NCBI RefSeq assembly: GCF_900099695.1
Contig: NZ_FNCY01000001.1
Coordinates: 62,001-126,000 of the forward strand
Length of the DNA stretch: 64,000 nucleotides
Source: Propionivibrio dicarboxylicus
GTDB lineage: Bacteria; Pseudomonadota; Gammaproteobacteria; Burkholderiales; Rhodocyclaceae
Reading direction: 5' to 3'
Shown here: positions 47,636-56,935 of the stretch, one piece after another
How positions within the stretch are numbered: the stretch's first letter is position 1
How the letters are laid out: the number at the start of each line of letters is the position of its first letter
The notes under the pieces: model-generated
The model's database searches: none
What the model saw: the letters and a program-made list of their open reading frames with translations, nothing else
What the model was told of the DNA's origin: nothing
Program-made: the position numbers and the translations under genes

Positions 47636-48322
47636 TCAGGCTCCGTTGAAGCGATAGCCGGTACCGCGGATCGTCTCGACGCGTTCGTGATGGCCGGACG
47701 CTTCAAGCGCGGCACGCAGGCGACGGATGTGAACGTCGACAGTGCGTTCCTCGATGAAAACGTGATCGCCCCAGACCTCGTCGAGCAACTGGGCACGGCT
47801 ATAGACGCGCTCGGGGTGGGTCATGAAGAAAAAGAGCAGGCGGAATTCGGTCGGTCCGAGTTCGACCGGCTGGCCGCCGGCGAGGACCCGGTGCGTCGCC
47901 GGATTGAGGCTGAGCGAACCGACCTCGACGGCCTCGCCGGCGAGATGCGGGGCCCGGCGGCGCAGGAGGGCGCGGACACGTGCCACGAGTTCCTTGGGCG
48001 AAAACGGCTTGGTGACATAGTCGTCGGCGCCGGCTTCGAGTCCCTGGATCTTGTCTTCCTCGTGCACGCGGGCGGTCAGCATGATGATCGGCAGTTCGCG
48101 CGTGCGCTCGTCGCCGCGCAGCTTCTGCGCGAAGCTGACCCCGGACTGTCCGGGCAGCATCCAGTCGAGCACGAGGAGATCGGGCAATTCATTGCGGATG
48201 ACGGCATCGGCCTCCTCGGCGCTCGTCGCGCGAATCACCTGAAAGCCGGCATGGCGCAGGTTGATCGCGACGAGTTCGAGAATCGCCGGTTCGTCCTCGA
48301 CGACCAGAACAGACGTCGTCAC
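47636..48322 (-). CDS. phoB: Phosphate regulon response regulator PhoB
   Basis: A 228-residue OmpR-type regulator. The receiver domain has acidic residues near position 10, phospho-acceptor Asp53 (LLVLDWMLPG) and Lys105; the C-terminal winged helix contains VDVHIRRLR. It binds Pho boxes such as the one upstream of pstS in this window. Overlaps phoU by four bases (ATGA). Confidence 0.96.
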   Translation of the reverse strand: MTTSVLVVEDEPAILELVAINLRHAGFQVIRATSAEEADAVIRNELPDLLVLDWMLPGQSGVSFAQKLRGDERTRELPIIMLTARVHEEDKIQGLEAGADDYVTKPFSPKELVARVRALLRRRAPHLAGEAVEVGSLSLNPATHRVLAGGQPVELGPTEFRLLFFFMTHPERVYSRAQLLDEVWGDHVFIEERTVDVHIRRLRAALEASGHHERVETIRGTGYRFNGA

Positions 48323-49023
48323 ACCGCACCTCCGTTGCTCGACAATCGCCGATGGCGCACGTCCTGCCCCTCGACAATGAATATCACGTGTTCGCCGACA
48401 TTCTTGGCATGATCGCCGATACGCTCGACCGAACGGGCGATCCAGATCACGTCCATCACCATGCTGATGGTATTGGGTTCCTCGGTCATGTGAGTGATCA
48501 ACTGGCGAACGATCGATTTGAATTCGGCATCAACGCCATTGTCATCGACGATGACTTTCTGCGCAAGACCGGAATCGAGGCGGGCGAAGGCGTCGAGCGA
48601 CTCACGCACCATCACCAGCACGGTTTCGGCAAGATGCAGGATGGCCGGCGCGAACTGCGTCGGCTGACTGCCGGCGGCGCAGATCCGGCGCACGCCCTTG
48701 GCGATCTTCTTCGCCTCGTCGCCGATGCGTTCGAGGTCGGTGACGATCTTGATGATGCCGAAGACGAGGCGCAGATCGACCGCCGTCGGCTGGCGCCGCG
48801 CGATCAGCTGCGCGCTCTCGTCGTCGATCTGCTTTTCCAGCGCATTGATGTCCTGGTCGCGCGCAATCGTCTCTTCGATGGCGCGCGGATCGCAGGCGCC
48901 ATAAGCCTCGATCGCCGTCGCCACCTGGTTTTCGACGAGCCCGCCCATGCGCAGCACGTCGCTGCGCAGACGTCCGAGTTCCTCGTCGAACTGGCTCGAT
49001 TGATGATGCAGAATGTCTTCCAT
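48319..49023 (-). CDS. phoU: Phosphate signalling protein PhoU
   Basis: A 234-residue two-repeat helical bundle protein. Each repeat has the E/D-rich metal-binding motif (DLERIGDEAKKIA and SVERIGDHAKNVGEHV). It links the Pst transporter to PhoR and restrains the kinase at high phosphate. Confidence 0.96.
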   Translation of the reverse strand: MEDILHHQSSQFDEELGRLRSDVLRMGGLVENQVATAIEAYGACDPRAIEETIARDQDINALEKQIDDESAQLIARRQPTAVDLRLVFGIIKIVTDLERIGDEAKKIAKGVRRICAAGSQPTQFAPAILHLAETVLVMVRESLDAFARLDSGLAQKVIVDDNGVDAEFKSIVRQLITHMTEEPNTISMVMDVIWIARSVERIGDHAKNVGEHVIFIVEGQDVRHRRLSSNGGAV

Positions 49024-49036
49024 CGCAGTGTTCTCC

Positions 49037-49822
49037 TCAGCCCATCCGGCCAGTAATGTAGTCTTCGGTGCGCCGGTCCTTCGGTTTGATGAAGATCTCG
49101 TCGGTCTTGCCGAACTCGATCATCTCGCCGAGGAACATGTAGGCGGTATAGTCCGAGACGCGGGCCGCCTGCTGCATGTTATGGGTCACGATCAGAATGG
49201 TGACACGCTTTTTCAGCTCGTGCACCAGTTCCTCGATCGCGCCGGTGGCGATCGGATCGAGCGCCGAGGTCGGCTCGTCGAAGAGCAGCAACTCCGGATC
49301 GGTCGCCAGCGCGCGGGCGATGCACAAGCGCTGCTGCTGTCCACCGGAAAGATTCGACGCGAGGTCCTGCAGACGGTCCTTGACCTCATCCCACAGGGCC
49401 GCGCCGCGCAGTGCATGTTCGACCTTGTCGTCGAGCATGCGGCGATTGCGCTCGCCGCGCACGCGCAGGCCGTAGGCGACGTTTTCGTAGATCGACTTCG
49501 GAAACGGATTCGGCTTCTGGAAGACCATGCCGACGCGCATGCGCACCTCGATCGGATCGACCTCCGGCGCCAGCAGGTTGGTGTCGTCCGGGTAGAAGCG
49601 GATCTCGCCCTCGTAGCGGTTGCCCGGATAGAGGTCGTGCATGCGGTTGAAGCTGCGCAGGTAGGTGGACTTGCCGCAGCCCGACGGGCCGATCAGCGCG
49701 GTCACGCGATTGTCATAGATCGGCATGTTGATGTTCTTGAGCGCCTGAATTCCACCGTTGTAGAAAAAATTCAGGCCGCGGGCTTCCGCCTTGAGGCGTT
49801 CTTGCGTCGTGTTATTTGGCAC
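49037..49822 (-). CDS. pstB: Phosphate ABC transporter ATP-binding protein PstB
   Basis: A 261-residue ABC ATPase with Walker [10 protein letters not shown], signature [14 protein letters not shown] and Walker [17 protein letters not shown] at 49822 is chosen because GGAG lies six bases before it; a TTG at 49834 would swallow that site. Energises PstCA. Confidence 0.96.
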   Translation of the reverse strand: MPNNTTQERLKAEARGLNFFYNGGIQALKNINMPIYDNRVTALIGPSGCGKSTYLRSFNRMHDLYPGNRYEGEIRFYPDDTNLLAPEVDPIEVRMRVGMVFQKPNPFPKSIYENVAYGLRVRGERNRRMLDDKVEHALRGAALWDEVKDRLQDLASNLSGGQQQRLCIARALATDPELLLFDEPTSALDPIATGAIEELVHELKKRVTILIVTHNMQQAARVSDYTAYMFLGEMIEFGKTDEIFIKPKDRRTEDYITGRMG

Positions 49823-49843
49823 GAAGGGCTCCAATGATTTTGA

Positions 49844-50776
49844 TTACCACTTGATGTTCTTGCGCATCCGGTAGCGCAGCCAGATCGCCAGCGCATTCAT
49901 CGCCAGCACCATCGCCATCAGCACGAAGCCGGCGGCGGCAGCATTGATCTCGAAGGCCGGATCGGGGCGCGAGGTCCAGTTGAAAATCTGGATCGGCATC
50001 ACCGTGAAAGGTGCCGTGACCCAGTCGAACAACCCCGCCGTGCCGCCGTCCGGCAAGGCCGTCAGCGGCGCCGGCGGCAGGAAGGCGATGAAGGTCAGCG
50101 CACCGATCGTGATGATCGGCGCGGTCTCGCCGATGGCGCGGGCGAGGCCGATGATGACGCCGGTCAGGATGCCCGGCATCGCATAGGGAATGATGTGATA
50201 GCGGCAGGTCTGCCAGCGCGTCGCGCCGACGGCCATCGAACCTTCGCGGATCATCGCCGGAATCGCCCGGATCGCCTCGCGCGTCGCGACGATGATGATC
50301 GGCAGAATCAGCAGGGCCAGCGTCAGGCCGGCCGACAGAATGCTCTGGCCGAAGCCGAACTGATAAACGAAGATGCCGAGCGCCAGCAGGCCATAGACGA
50401 TCGACGGCACGGCGGCAAGATTGGCGATGTTGATCTCGATCACCTGCGTCATCCAGTTGCGCGGTGCATACTCCTCGAGATAGACGCCGGCCGCGACGCC
50501 CAGCGGCACGGCCGCCAGCGCGGTGACGAACATGACGAGCAACGAACCGACCCAGGCCGAGAGGATACCGGCCTGCGCCGCCCGGCGCGATGCAAAGTTG
50601 AGGAAGAAATCGAGCGTGAAGCGCTCGGACCCTTTGATCGCCATGTCGAGGATCAGCGCGACGATGACAAACAACCCGAAGGCCAGGCACAGGATGCCAA
50701 GCGCCTTGAAGAGCGTGTCCTTGAGTTTTCCACGCGCGATGACGGCGCGGATTTCTTCGGTCGTCAGCGGTTTCAT
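49844..50776 (-). CDS. pstA: Phosphate ABC transporter permease PstA
   Basis: A 310-residue permease with six helices and the EAA loop motif around EGSMAVGATRWQT. A large periplasmic loop follows the first helix. The ATG at 50776 overlaps the pstC stop by one base. The frame stays open far upstream, but that part runs inside pstC and is not coding. Confidence 0.95.
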   Translation of the reverse strand: MKPLTTEEIRAVIARGKLKDTLFKALGILCLAFGLFVIVALILDMAIKGSERFTLDFFLNFASRRAAQAGILSAWVGSLLVMFVTALAAVPLGVAAGVYLEEYAPRNWMTQVIEINIANLAAVPSIVYGLLALGIFVYQFGFGQSILSAGLTLALLILPIIIVATREAIRAIPAMIREGSMAVGATRWQTCRYHIIPYAMPGILTGVIIGLARAIGETAPIITIGALTFIAFLPPAPLTALPDGGTAGLFDWVTAPFTVMPIQIFNWTSRPDPAFEINAAAAGFVLMAMVLAMNALAIWLRYRMRKNIKW

Positions 50777-51732
50777 CAGTAGTTTTCCTTGTATTTGGCC
50801 CGCAACCACTGGCCGACGATGTTGAACATCAAGGTGATCAGCAGCAGCGTGAGGCCGGCGGCGAAGATCGTCTGGTAACCGATCGATCCGTGCGGCAAAT
50901 CGCCGAGCGCGACCTGGACGATATAGGACGTGATCGTCGCCGCCGGTTCCATCGGGTTCCAGGTCAGGTTCGGCTGCATGCCGGCGGCGACGGCGAGAAT
51001 CATCGTCTCGCCGACGGCGCGCGACACCGCCAGCACATACGACGCGGCCAGCCCGGACAATGCCGCCGGTATAACCACGTGGATCGCCGTGTAAAGCCGC
51101 GACGAACCCATCGCATAGGCGCCCTCGCGCAGGCTCATCGGCACCGCGCGCATGGCGTCCTCGGAGAGCGAGGCGATGTAGGGCACGATCATGATGCCCA
51201 TGACGAAACCCGCCGAGAGCAGCGAGAAGCCGGGCAGGTTGGGGAGCAGCACCTGCAGGATCGGCGTGACGACGAGCAGGGCGAAATAGCCATACACGAT
51301 CGTCGGGATGCCGCCGAGCAGTTCGAGGATCGGCTTGGCGATTTCGCGCACGCGACTGCCGGCGAATTCGGAGAGGTAGATGGCGATCGTCGTGCCCACC
51401 GGAATCGCCACGAGCAGCGCCACCAACGATGACACCAGCGTACCGGACACCAGCACCATGATGCCGAAGTGGGCGTCGTCGAAAAGCGGCGTCCATTGCG
51501 TATCGGTCAGGAAATCGACGATCGAAATACGCGCGAAGAAATGAATCGATTCGGAAACGAGGATATAGACGATGCCGAGCGTCGTCAGCACCGAGAGCGC
51601 GGCGGCGAGGAACAGGACGGCTTCGATCAGGCGCTCGTTCCAGTGGCGCATCGCGTTGTGCGACAAACGCGGACTCACCCGACCGGGCGTCATTGCGCCG
51701 GGAGGAGTGCGATCAGACAAGGATAGGCTCAC
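50776..51732 (-). CDS. pstC: Phosphate ABC transporter permease PstC
   Basis: A 318-residue permease with six helices. Characteristic segments are PIGTTIAIYLSEF, LLGGIPTIVYGYFALLVV and REGAYAMGSSRLYT (EAA loop), with AVGETMILAVAAGM near the C-terminus. GTG at 51732 is used; in-frame ATGs 13 and 27 codons later are alternatives. Confidence 0.95.
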   Translation of the reverse strand: MSLSLSDRTPPGAMTPGRVSPRLSHNAMRHWNERLIEAVLFLAAALSVLTTLGIVYILVSESIHFFARISIVDFLTDTQWTPLFDDAHFGIMVLVSGTLVSSLVALLVAIPVGTTIAIYLSEFAGSRVREIAKPILELLGGIPTIVYGYFALLVVTPILQVLLPNLPGFSLLSAGFVMGIMIVPYIASLSEDAMRAVPMSLREGAYAMGSSRLYTAIHVVIPAALSGLAASYVLAVSRAVGETMILAVAAGMQPNLTWNPMEPAATITSYIVQVALGDLPHGSIGYQTIFAAGLTLLLITLMFNIVGQWLRAKYKENY

Positions 51733-51780
51733 GTAATTGACCCTGAAAATTGAGCGGATGGCGCTGTACGCCCCGATCGC

Positions 51781-51813
51781 GACGCCGCGCCGGACATGCC
51801 GGGCAGCGGCGTC
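51781..51813 (-). repeat. Hairpin between pstS and pstC
   Basis: GACGCCGC (51781-51788) and GCGGCGTC (51806-51813) form a perfect stem with an inner GCCGG/CCGG(GC) helix. There is no T-run. It lies just after the pstS stop and probably stabilises pstS mRNA, allowing more binding protein than permease. Confidence 0.6.
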
Positions 51814-51825
51814 GTACCGGAAGGT

Positions 51826-52821
51826 TTAGAGCGAGCCCTCACGCTTCTGCAGCGCTTCGATCGTCACACCGACCTCGGCATTGCCGCCGAACACCGTGCC
51901 GAGTTTCTTCTTGGCGAGGTGTTCAAGATTGACCGTGTAGGCCTTGGCGGGCAGCGGCACGTACTTCACTTCCTTCGCCAGCTTGGCGCCTTCCTTCATG
52001 TAGTACTCGACGAATTCCTTGACCTCGGGCTTGTCGAGCGACTTGGCATTGACATAGATGAAGATCGGCCGCGACAGCGGCTGGTAGGAACCGTCAAGCA
52101 CCGTCTTTTCCGACGGGGCGATACCCGCCTTGCCGGTCTTCTCGATCACCGGCAGCGCCTTCAGCTTGCCGGTATTCTCGGCGTAGTAGGCGTAGCCGAA
52201 ATAGCCGATCGCATTGACGTCGCGCGAGATGCCCTGGACCAGAACGTTGTCATCTTCGGAAGCGGTGTAGTCGCCGCGCGAAGACTTGGCCTTGCCGACG
52301 ACGGCCTCGGTGAAGTAATCGAAGGTGCCCGAATCGGCGCCCGGCCCGAAGAGCTTGATCGGCGCGTCCGGCCAGGCCGGATTGATCTGGTTCCACTTAC
52401 TGACCTTGCCCTGCGCCGCCGGCTCCCACATCGCCTTCAGCTGCTCGACGCTGATGTCCTTGAGGAAGCTCTTCGGATTGACGACGACGGTAATCGCGTC
52501 GAAAGCCACCGGCAATTCGTAATACTGGATGCCGGCCTGCTTGCAGGCTTCCATCTCGGCCTTGAGAATCGGACGCGAGGCATCGGACACATCGATCTCG
52601 CCGCGGCAGAACTTCTTGAAACCGCCGCCCGTGCCCGAGATGCCGACGGTCACCTTGACCGCGTTCTTCTTGGCTTTCTGGAAATCCTCGGCAACCGCTT
52701 CGGTGATCGGATAGACCGTCGACGAACCATCGACCTTGACGACCTGGGCCAGCACCGGCTGCGCGCCGACCATTGCAAACCCGGCCAGGGCCAGGGCGGA
52801 AAGAATTCTGTGCTTCATCAT
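51826..52821 (-). CDS. pstS: Phosphate-binding periplasmic protein PstS
   Basis: A 331-residue binding protein with a signal peptide ending at PVLAQ, then [21 protein letters not shown], the phosphate-binding opening motif, and later [26 protein letters not shown], which carries ligand residues of the SphX/PstS type. First gene of the operon, behind a Pho box. Confidence 0.96.
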   Translation of the reverse strand: MMKHRILSALALAGFAMVGAQPVLAQVVKVDGSSTVYPITEAVAEDFQKAKKNAVKVTVGISGTGGGFKKFCRGEIDVSDASRPILKAEMEACKQAGIQYYELPVAFDAITVVVNPKSFLKDISVEQLKAMWEPAAQGKVSKWNQINPAWPDAPIKLFGPGADSGTFDYFTEAVVGKAKSSRGDYTASEDDNVLVQGISRDVNAIGYFGYAYYAENTGKLKALPVIEKTGKAGIAPSEKTVLDGSYQPLSRPIFIYVNAKSLDKPEVKEFVEYYMKEGAKLAKEVKYVPLPAKAYTVNLEHLAKKKLGTVFGGNAEVGVTIEALQKREGSL

Positions 52822-52863
52822 TGCTGCGCTCCTTTCGGACTGTTGTCAGTGAGTTCAGGGCGC

Positions 52864-52897
52864 ACCTTACGCGGCGATTGTGACAACAGGATGACAG
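52864..52897 (-). promoter_or_regulatory. pstS: Pho box and -10 of the pstSCAB-phoUBR operon
   Basis: On the minus strand, CTGTCAT-CCTG-TTGTCAC (52897 to 52880) is the canonical pair of 7-base repeats with a 4-base spacer recognised by PhoB. Ten bases further lies a -10-like TAAGGT (52869 to 52864). The Pho box is 59 bases upstream of the pstS start. Confidence 0.88.
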
Positions 52898-52976
52898 CGC
52901 GTCACAAAAGTGGTCTGGCCATTTTGCCTTGGCCGGCGAGGCGGGTATGATCCCGTTTTTTAAAAGGAGAATCGCC

Positions 52977-53453
52977 ATGATCGTCGGTCTGGTATCCGAT
53001 GTCGCCCGCCAGAAGTCCGTTCTGCCCGCCGCCGTCGTGCGGGCGCTCGAAGCCATCCAGAAGGTGAACCCGCTGGAATTGGCCCCAGGCAAATACGAAG
53101 TCGAAGGCGACAAGCTGTTCTATCTCGTCCAGGACGTCGAACTGCGCACGCTGGCCGAAAGCCGTGCCGAAGCGCACAAGCAATACGCCGACATCCAGTT
53201 GCCCTACTCGACCGCCGAGCGCTATGGCTTCGCCCTGCCGCAACCGGAACTGCCGATCGCCGACGACCAGCTCAAGGACAAGGACCTCGCCTTCTTCCCG
53301 ACGCCGGCCGCCGAAGCCTTCATCGACGTCAATCCCGGCACTTTCCTGGTCTTCCTGCCGCAGGAACTGCATCGCCCCTGCGTCGTCGTCAGTGAAAAGA
53401 AGATGATCCGCAAGGTCGTCATGAAGGTGCATAGCAGCCTGCTCGGCCTTTGA
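52977..53453 (+). CDS. YhcH/YjgK/YiaL family protein
   Basis: A 158-residue cupin-like protein of the family that includes EbgC and NanQ (sialic acid anomerase). Recognisable parts are EGDKLFYLVQDVELRT, EAHKQYADIQLPYSTAERYGFA and TFLVFLPQELHRPCV, with His and Glu metal-ligand candidates. AAAGGAG precedes the ATG at 52977. Members often accompany sugar catabolic genes and may speed up sugar ring opening. It is followed by its own terminator, with the pentulose kinase beyond it. It stands divergent from pstS. Confidence 0.88.
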   Translation: MIVGLVSDVARQKSVLPAAVVRALEAIQKVNPLELAPGKYEVEGDKLFYLVQDVELRTLAESRAEAHKQYADIQLPYSTAERYGFALPQPELPIADDQLKDKDLAFFPTPAAEAFIDVNPGTFLVFLPQELHRPCVVVSEKKMIRKVVMKVHSSLLGL

Positions 53454-53500
53454 TCCGCCGCGACCCGGCGCGCCGCCGGACACGCGCGCCGCAGCCCCGG

Positions 53501-53525
53501 AAGCCTCCGTTCGCGGAGGCTTTTT
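53501..53525 (+). terminator. Intrinsic terminator after the YhcH-type gene
   Basis: AAGCCTCCG, a TTCG tetraloop and CGGAGGCTT (53501-53522) form a perfect 9-bp stem ending in TTTTT. It separates the YhcH gene from the kinase promoter. Confidence 0.92.
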
Positions 53526-53537
53526 CACATCCGCAGC

Positions 53538-53566
53538 TTGATAAAACCGCCGCCATTCACTATATT
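53538..53566 (+). promoter_or_regulatory. Sigma-70 promoter of the kinase-isomerase operon
   Basis: -35 TTGATA (53538-53543) and -10 TATATT (53561-53566) are separated by exactly 17 bases. Start point expected near 53573, inside the operator described next. Confidence 0.8.
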
Positions 53567-53582
53567 GCTAACTCGAATTAGC
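53567..53582. promoter_or_regulatory. LacI-type operator candidate over the kinase start point
   Basis: GCTAACTCGAATTAGC is an inverted repeat with one mismatched pair around a central CG, the arrangement typical of LacI-family operators. It directly follows the -10, so a bound repressor would block transcription. The LacI-family gene at 60817-61824 is the natural candidate. Confidence 0.65.
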
Positions 53583-53601
53583 TATAACAATGGAGGGTGT
53601 C

Positions 53602-55191
53602 GTGGGAAACCCCGTTCATCTCGGAATCGACGTCGGATCGGCAAGCGTGCGCGCCGGTCTTTTTGACCGTGAAGGCCATCGCCTGGCCTTTGCCGTGCGC
53701 ACGATCCAACAGTTCCATGCCAAGCCGCTGCATGTCGAGCAATCCTCGGCCGACATCTGGGCGCAAACCGTCGCCGCCGTGCGCGAGGCCGTCGCCACCG
53801 CGGCGATCGATCCGGCGCAAGTCGTCTCGATCGGCGTCGATGCCACCTGTTCGCTCGTCGCCGTCGGCGCCGATGGCGCGCCGGTGTCGGTGGCCGAAGG
53901 CGGCGAAGCCGAACGTGACATCATCATGTGGATGGACCACCGTGCCGGCGACCAGACGGCTGCAATCAACGCCACGAAGGACCGGGTGCTGGCTTACGTC
54001 GGCGGCGAAGTCAGCATCGAAATGGAATTGCCCAAGGTGCTGTGGCTGAAGCAGCGTTTCCCCGAGCGCTACGCCCGGACCTGGCGCTTCTTCGACCTCG
54101 CCGATTACCTGACCTGGCGGCTCGCCGGGGCAGACACGGCAAGCGTGTGCACACTCACCTGCAAGTGGAACTATCTCGCGCACGAGAACCGTTTCAGCGC
54201 AACGCTACTTGCAGCAGTCGGCCTCGACGACCTGCTCGGCAAGGTGCCGGCCACGGTGTTGCCGCTCGGTTCGGCCGCCGGCGGCCTGAGCCAGGGGGCG
54301 GCGGCCGAACTCGGATTGCCGGCCGGCATCACCGTCGCCACCGGCATCATCGACGCGCACGCCGGCGGGCTCGCGCTGGTCAGCACGGCACCGCTCGGCA
54401 GCCTGGCGATCATCGGCGGCACCTCGAACTGCCACATGGTCGTCAATCCCGACCCGGTCATGGTTCCCGGCGTCTGGGGGCCCTATTACGGCGCCATGCT
54501 ACCGGGCTGGTGGCTCGGCGAAGGCGGACAGAGTGCCGCCGGCGCGCTGCTCGACTGGACACTACGCCAGAGCGACGCCTGGCCGCTGCTCGAAGCGACG
54601 GCGAAAGACGAGAATCGCAACCTCTACGCCGTGCTCAACGACTGGACGGCGGATCTTGAACGCCGCGAAGCCTACCCCGCCCGCGACCTGCATGTACTCT
54701 CGGACCACCACGGCAACCGCTCGCCGCGCGCCAACCCGCACGCACGCGGCGTCGTCGTCGGACTGACGCTGGAAACCGGCAAGGACGCGCTGGCGCGCCT
54801 GTACCTGGCCACGCTGCAGGCGCTGGCCTACGGCACGCGCCACATCATCGAAAGCATGAACGCGGCCGGGCACAAGATCGAACGCATCATCATGTGTGGC
54901 GGCGGCACGAAGAACCCGTACTGGCTGCGTGAAAACGCCGACGCGACCGGCTGCGAGATCCACCTCGTCAGCGAGGAAGACGCCGTGACGCTGGGCGCCG
55001 CCCTGCTCGGCGCCGTGGCCGACGGCGCCTTCCCGACCCTGCCCGACGCGGCGGCCTGCATGGTCCGTCCCGGCGGCAGTGTCAAGGCGCGCCCCGACAC
55101 CAAGGCCTTCCACGACGCCAAATACGCCGTCTATCTGCAACTTTACGAAACAATGGAACGTTGCCGTTCCGCCATGCAGGCCTGGCACTGA
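53602..55191 (+). CDS. FGGY-family pentulose kinase, D-ribulokinase-like
   Basis: A 529-residue sugar kinase. The first FGGY domain starts LGIDVGSASVRAGLFD and has GVDATCSLVAV and the DIIMWMDHRAGDQ motif; the second has GIIDAHAGGLALV, GGTSNCHMV and the nucleotide-site IIMCGGGTKNPYWLR and LGAALLGAV. The DHHGNRSPRANPHARG motif is typical of the ribulokinase/FGGY pentulose kinase subgroup. It probably phosphorylates a ketopentose. GGAGG five bases upstream favours GTG 53602 over ATG 53590. The isomerase gene follows by 35 bases. Confidence 0.87.
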   Translation: MGNPVHLGIDVGSASVRAGLFDREGHRLAFAVRTIQQFHAKPLHVEQSSADIWAQTVAAVREAVATAAIDPAQVVSIGVDATCSLVAVGADGAPVSVAEGGEAERDIIMWMDHRAGDQTAAINATKDRVLAYVGGEVSIEMELPKVLWLKQRFPERYARTWRFFDLADYLTWRLAGADTASVCTLTCKWNYLAHENRFSATLLAAVGLDDLLGKVPATVLPLGSAAGGLSQGAAAELGLPAGITVATGIIDAHAGGLALVSTAPLGSLAIIGGTSNCHMVVNPDPVMVPGVWGPYYGAMLPGWWLGEGGQSAAGALLDWTLRQSDAWPLLEATAKDENRNLYAVLNDWTADLERREAYPARDLHVLSDHHGNRSPRANPHARGVVVGLTLETGKDALARLYLATLQALAYGTRHIIESMNAAGHKIERIIMCGGGTKNPYWLRENADATGCEIHLVSEEDAVTLGAALLGAVADGAFPTLPDAAACMVRPGGSVKARPDTKAFHDAKYAVYLQLYETMERCRSAMQAWH

Positions 55192-55226
55192 GCCACGCCC
55201 GCCCCTCTGTCGAAAGGATGTCCCAC

Positions 55227-56876
55227 ATGCTCAAGCTCACCCTGCCCGAGAACAAGCCGCTGATCTCGGCCGGCGCCAAGGAAGTGCTGGTCGTTACCAA
55301 CGCCGACCTGCGCGAATCGGCCAACGTCGAATGCTGGCCGGTCCAGAACAAATTCGAAGCCAAGCTGGAAAAGGCCCTGGCCGATCGTTTCGGCGTCGCC
55401 GCCAAGCGCGCCCACCTCTACAAGAACGACAAGGGACACGGCTTCATCAGCAGCCAACGGGAAGGCAGCGACCTCTTCGCGAGCATCGACCCCGATGCGC
55501 CCGTCATCGTGCTGCTGACCGCCTGGCAGTACTCGCACCACCTGGCGCCGAGTCTCGCCAAGCATCGCGGGCCGGTCCTGCTGCTGGCCAATTTCGACGG
55601 CACCTGGCCGGGCCTCGTCGGCATGCTGTGCATGGCCGGCACGCTCAACAGCCTGGGCAAGCAGTACGCGCGCCTGTGGTCCTCGGACTTCGACGACGCC
55701 TTCTTCTATCAAGGCCTGGGCGCCTGGCTCAAGACCGGCAAGATCGACCACGACGTCTCCTATCTGCACACGGTGGATACCACGCATCCGGCCGCCAAGA
55801 CCGACGCCTGGCAGGCCGGCCGCCAGGTCGGTGAATTCGTCCTGCGCAACAAGGAAATCATGGGGCTGTTCGACAGCTTCTGCATGGGCATGATCAACGG
55901 CGTCTTCCCGCAGAAGGCGCTCGTTGACATTGGCATGCCGATGGAAAGCCTGTCGCAATCGGCCCTGCTCGTCGAAATGGCGAAGGTGCCGCAATCGCTG
56001 CGCGAGGAATGCCTGCAGTGGTACGAGGCACGCGGCATGAAGTTCAATTTCGGCAGCGATCCGGCAAAAGAACTGACGCGCGATCAGGTGCTCGAACAGT
56101 GCGCGATGATGATCGCGATGGCGCGTTTCACCCAGCGCTTCGGCCTCACCTCGGTCGGCGTCCAGTACCAGCAGGGCCTCGCCCACTCGTGCGCTGCCTC
56201 CGACTTCGCCGAAGGCGCGATCGGCTCGACCGCGCGCTTCCCGATCCCCGACGAAAATGGCAACATCATTCGCGCCGGCAAGCCGATCCCCTGCATCAAT
56301 GAAGTCGACATGGGCACGGCGATTCCCCAGACGATGCTCTGGCGCCTGCTCGACGCCTTCGGACTGCCGTCGGAAACGACGCTGCACGACATCCGCTGGG
56401 GCAGCGAATATCAGGGCACCTTCTACTGGGATTTCGAGATTTCCGGATCGGTCCCCTTCGAACACCTCAAGGGCGGCATCGCCGGCGCCACCGGCTACCG
56501 TCAGCCGGCCATGTACTTCCCCAAGGGCGGCTCGTCGATCCACGGCCAGGGCAAGTCCGGCCGCCTGATCTGGGCGCGGGCGCACTACGAAGGCACGCAG
56601 GTCTTCATGCATATCGGCACCGGCACGGCAGTCGAACTGCCGGCCGAGGAGTTCGAACGGCGGCGCAAGGCGACGACCTACGAATGGCCCTTGCTCAACT
56701 GCGTGCTCGACGGCGTCGGCCGCGACGACCTGATGGCCGGCCACCAGAGCAACCACATCACGGTCGCCTATGTCGATGACGACAAGCTTGCCGACGTGCT
56801 GCGCGCCTTCGTCGCCCAGGCACTGACGCAGAACATCCGGGTCAGCGTGGCCGGCGACGCCTACGCCCTTCTGTAA
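55227..56876 (+). CDS. fucI: L-fucose/D-arabinose isomerase family protein
   Basis: A 549-residue aldose-ketose isomerase of the FucI family. Metal-site candidates are the glutamate and aspartate in PCINEVDMGTA and the histidines of GHQSNHITVAY near the C-terminus. FucI enzymes convert L-fucose to L-fuculose and, with the same stereochemistry, D-arabinose to D-ribulose. The neighbouring ribulokinase-like enzyme and absence of a fuculose-phosphate aldolase make D-arabinose the better guess. It is slightly shorter than E. coli FucI (591). ATG 55227 is best placed after CGAAAGG. A terminator follows. Confidence 0.85.
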   Translation: MLKLTLPENKPLISAGAKEVLVVTNADLRESANVECWPVQNKFEAKLEKALADRFGVAAKRAHLYKNDKGHGFISSQREGSDLFASIDPDAPVIVLLTAWQYSHHLAPSLAKHRGPVLLLANFDGTWPGLVGMLCMAGTLNSLGKQYARLWSSDFDDAFFYQGLGAWLKTGKIDHDVSYLHTVDTTHPAAKTDAWQAGRQVGEFVLRNKEIMGLFDSFCMGMINGVFPQKALVDIGMPMESLSQSALLVEMAKVPQSLREECLQWYEARGMKFNFGSDPAKELTRDQVLEQCAMMIAMARFTQRFGLTSVGVQYQQGLAHSCAASDFAEGAIGSTARFPIPDENGNIIRAGKPIPCINEVDMGTAIPQTMLWRLLDAFGLPSETTLHDIRWGSEYQGTFYWDFEISGSVPFEHLKGGIAGATGYRQPAMYFPKGGSSIHGQGKSGRLIWARAHYEGTQVFMHIGTGTAVELPAEEFERRRKATTYEWPLLNCVLDGVGRDDLMAGHQSNHITVAYVDDDKLADVLRAFVAQALTQNIRVSVAGDAYALL

Positions 56877-56886
56877 TTTCTCCATG

Positions 56887-56919
56887 GGGGCGGCCTTGGC
56901 ATGGGTCGCCCCGTTTTTT
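56887..56919 (+). terminator. Intrinsic terminator/attenuator between the isomerase and DHDPS-family genes
   Basis: GGGGCGGCC (56887-56895) pairs with GGTCGCCCC (56904-56912) around an 8-base loop, followed by G and six T. It lies ten bases after the isomerase stop and only 17 bases before the next ATG, so the downstream gene is expressed by read-through or from a promoter inside the isomerase gene. Confidence 0.88.
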
Positions 56920-56935
56920 CAGGAAATGAGTCCCG

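Noticed and set aside
49844-51496. Apparent 550-residue fusion extending PstA upstream
   Set aside because: The extra 240 residues are a shifted reading of pstC and lack membrane helices. PstA begins at 50776 with normal length.
55227-56876. Firm assignment as L-fucose isomerase of an L-fucose pathway
   Set aside because: No fuculose-1-phosphate aldolase, lactaldehyde reductase or fucose permease is present, and the kinase looks like a ribulokinase. Only family membership is claimed.
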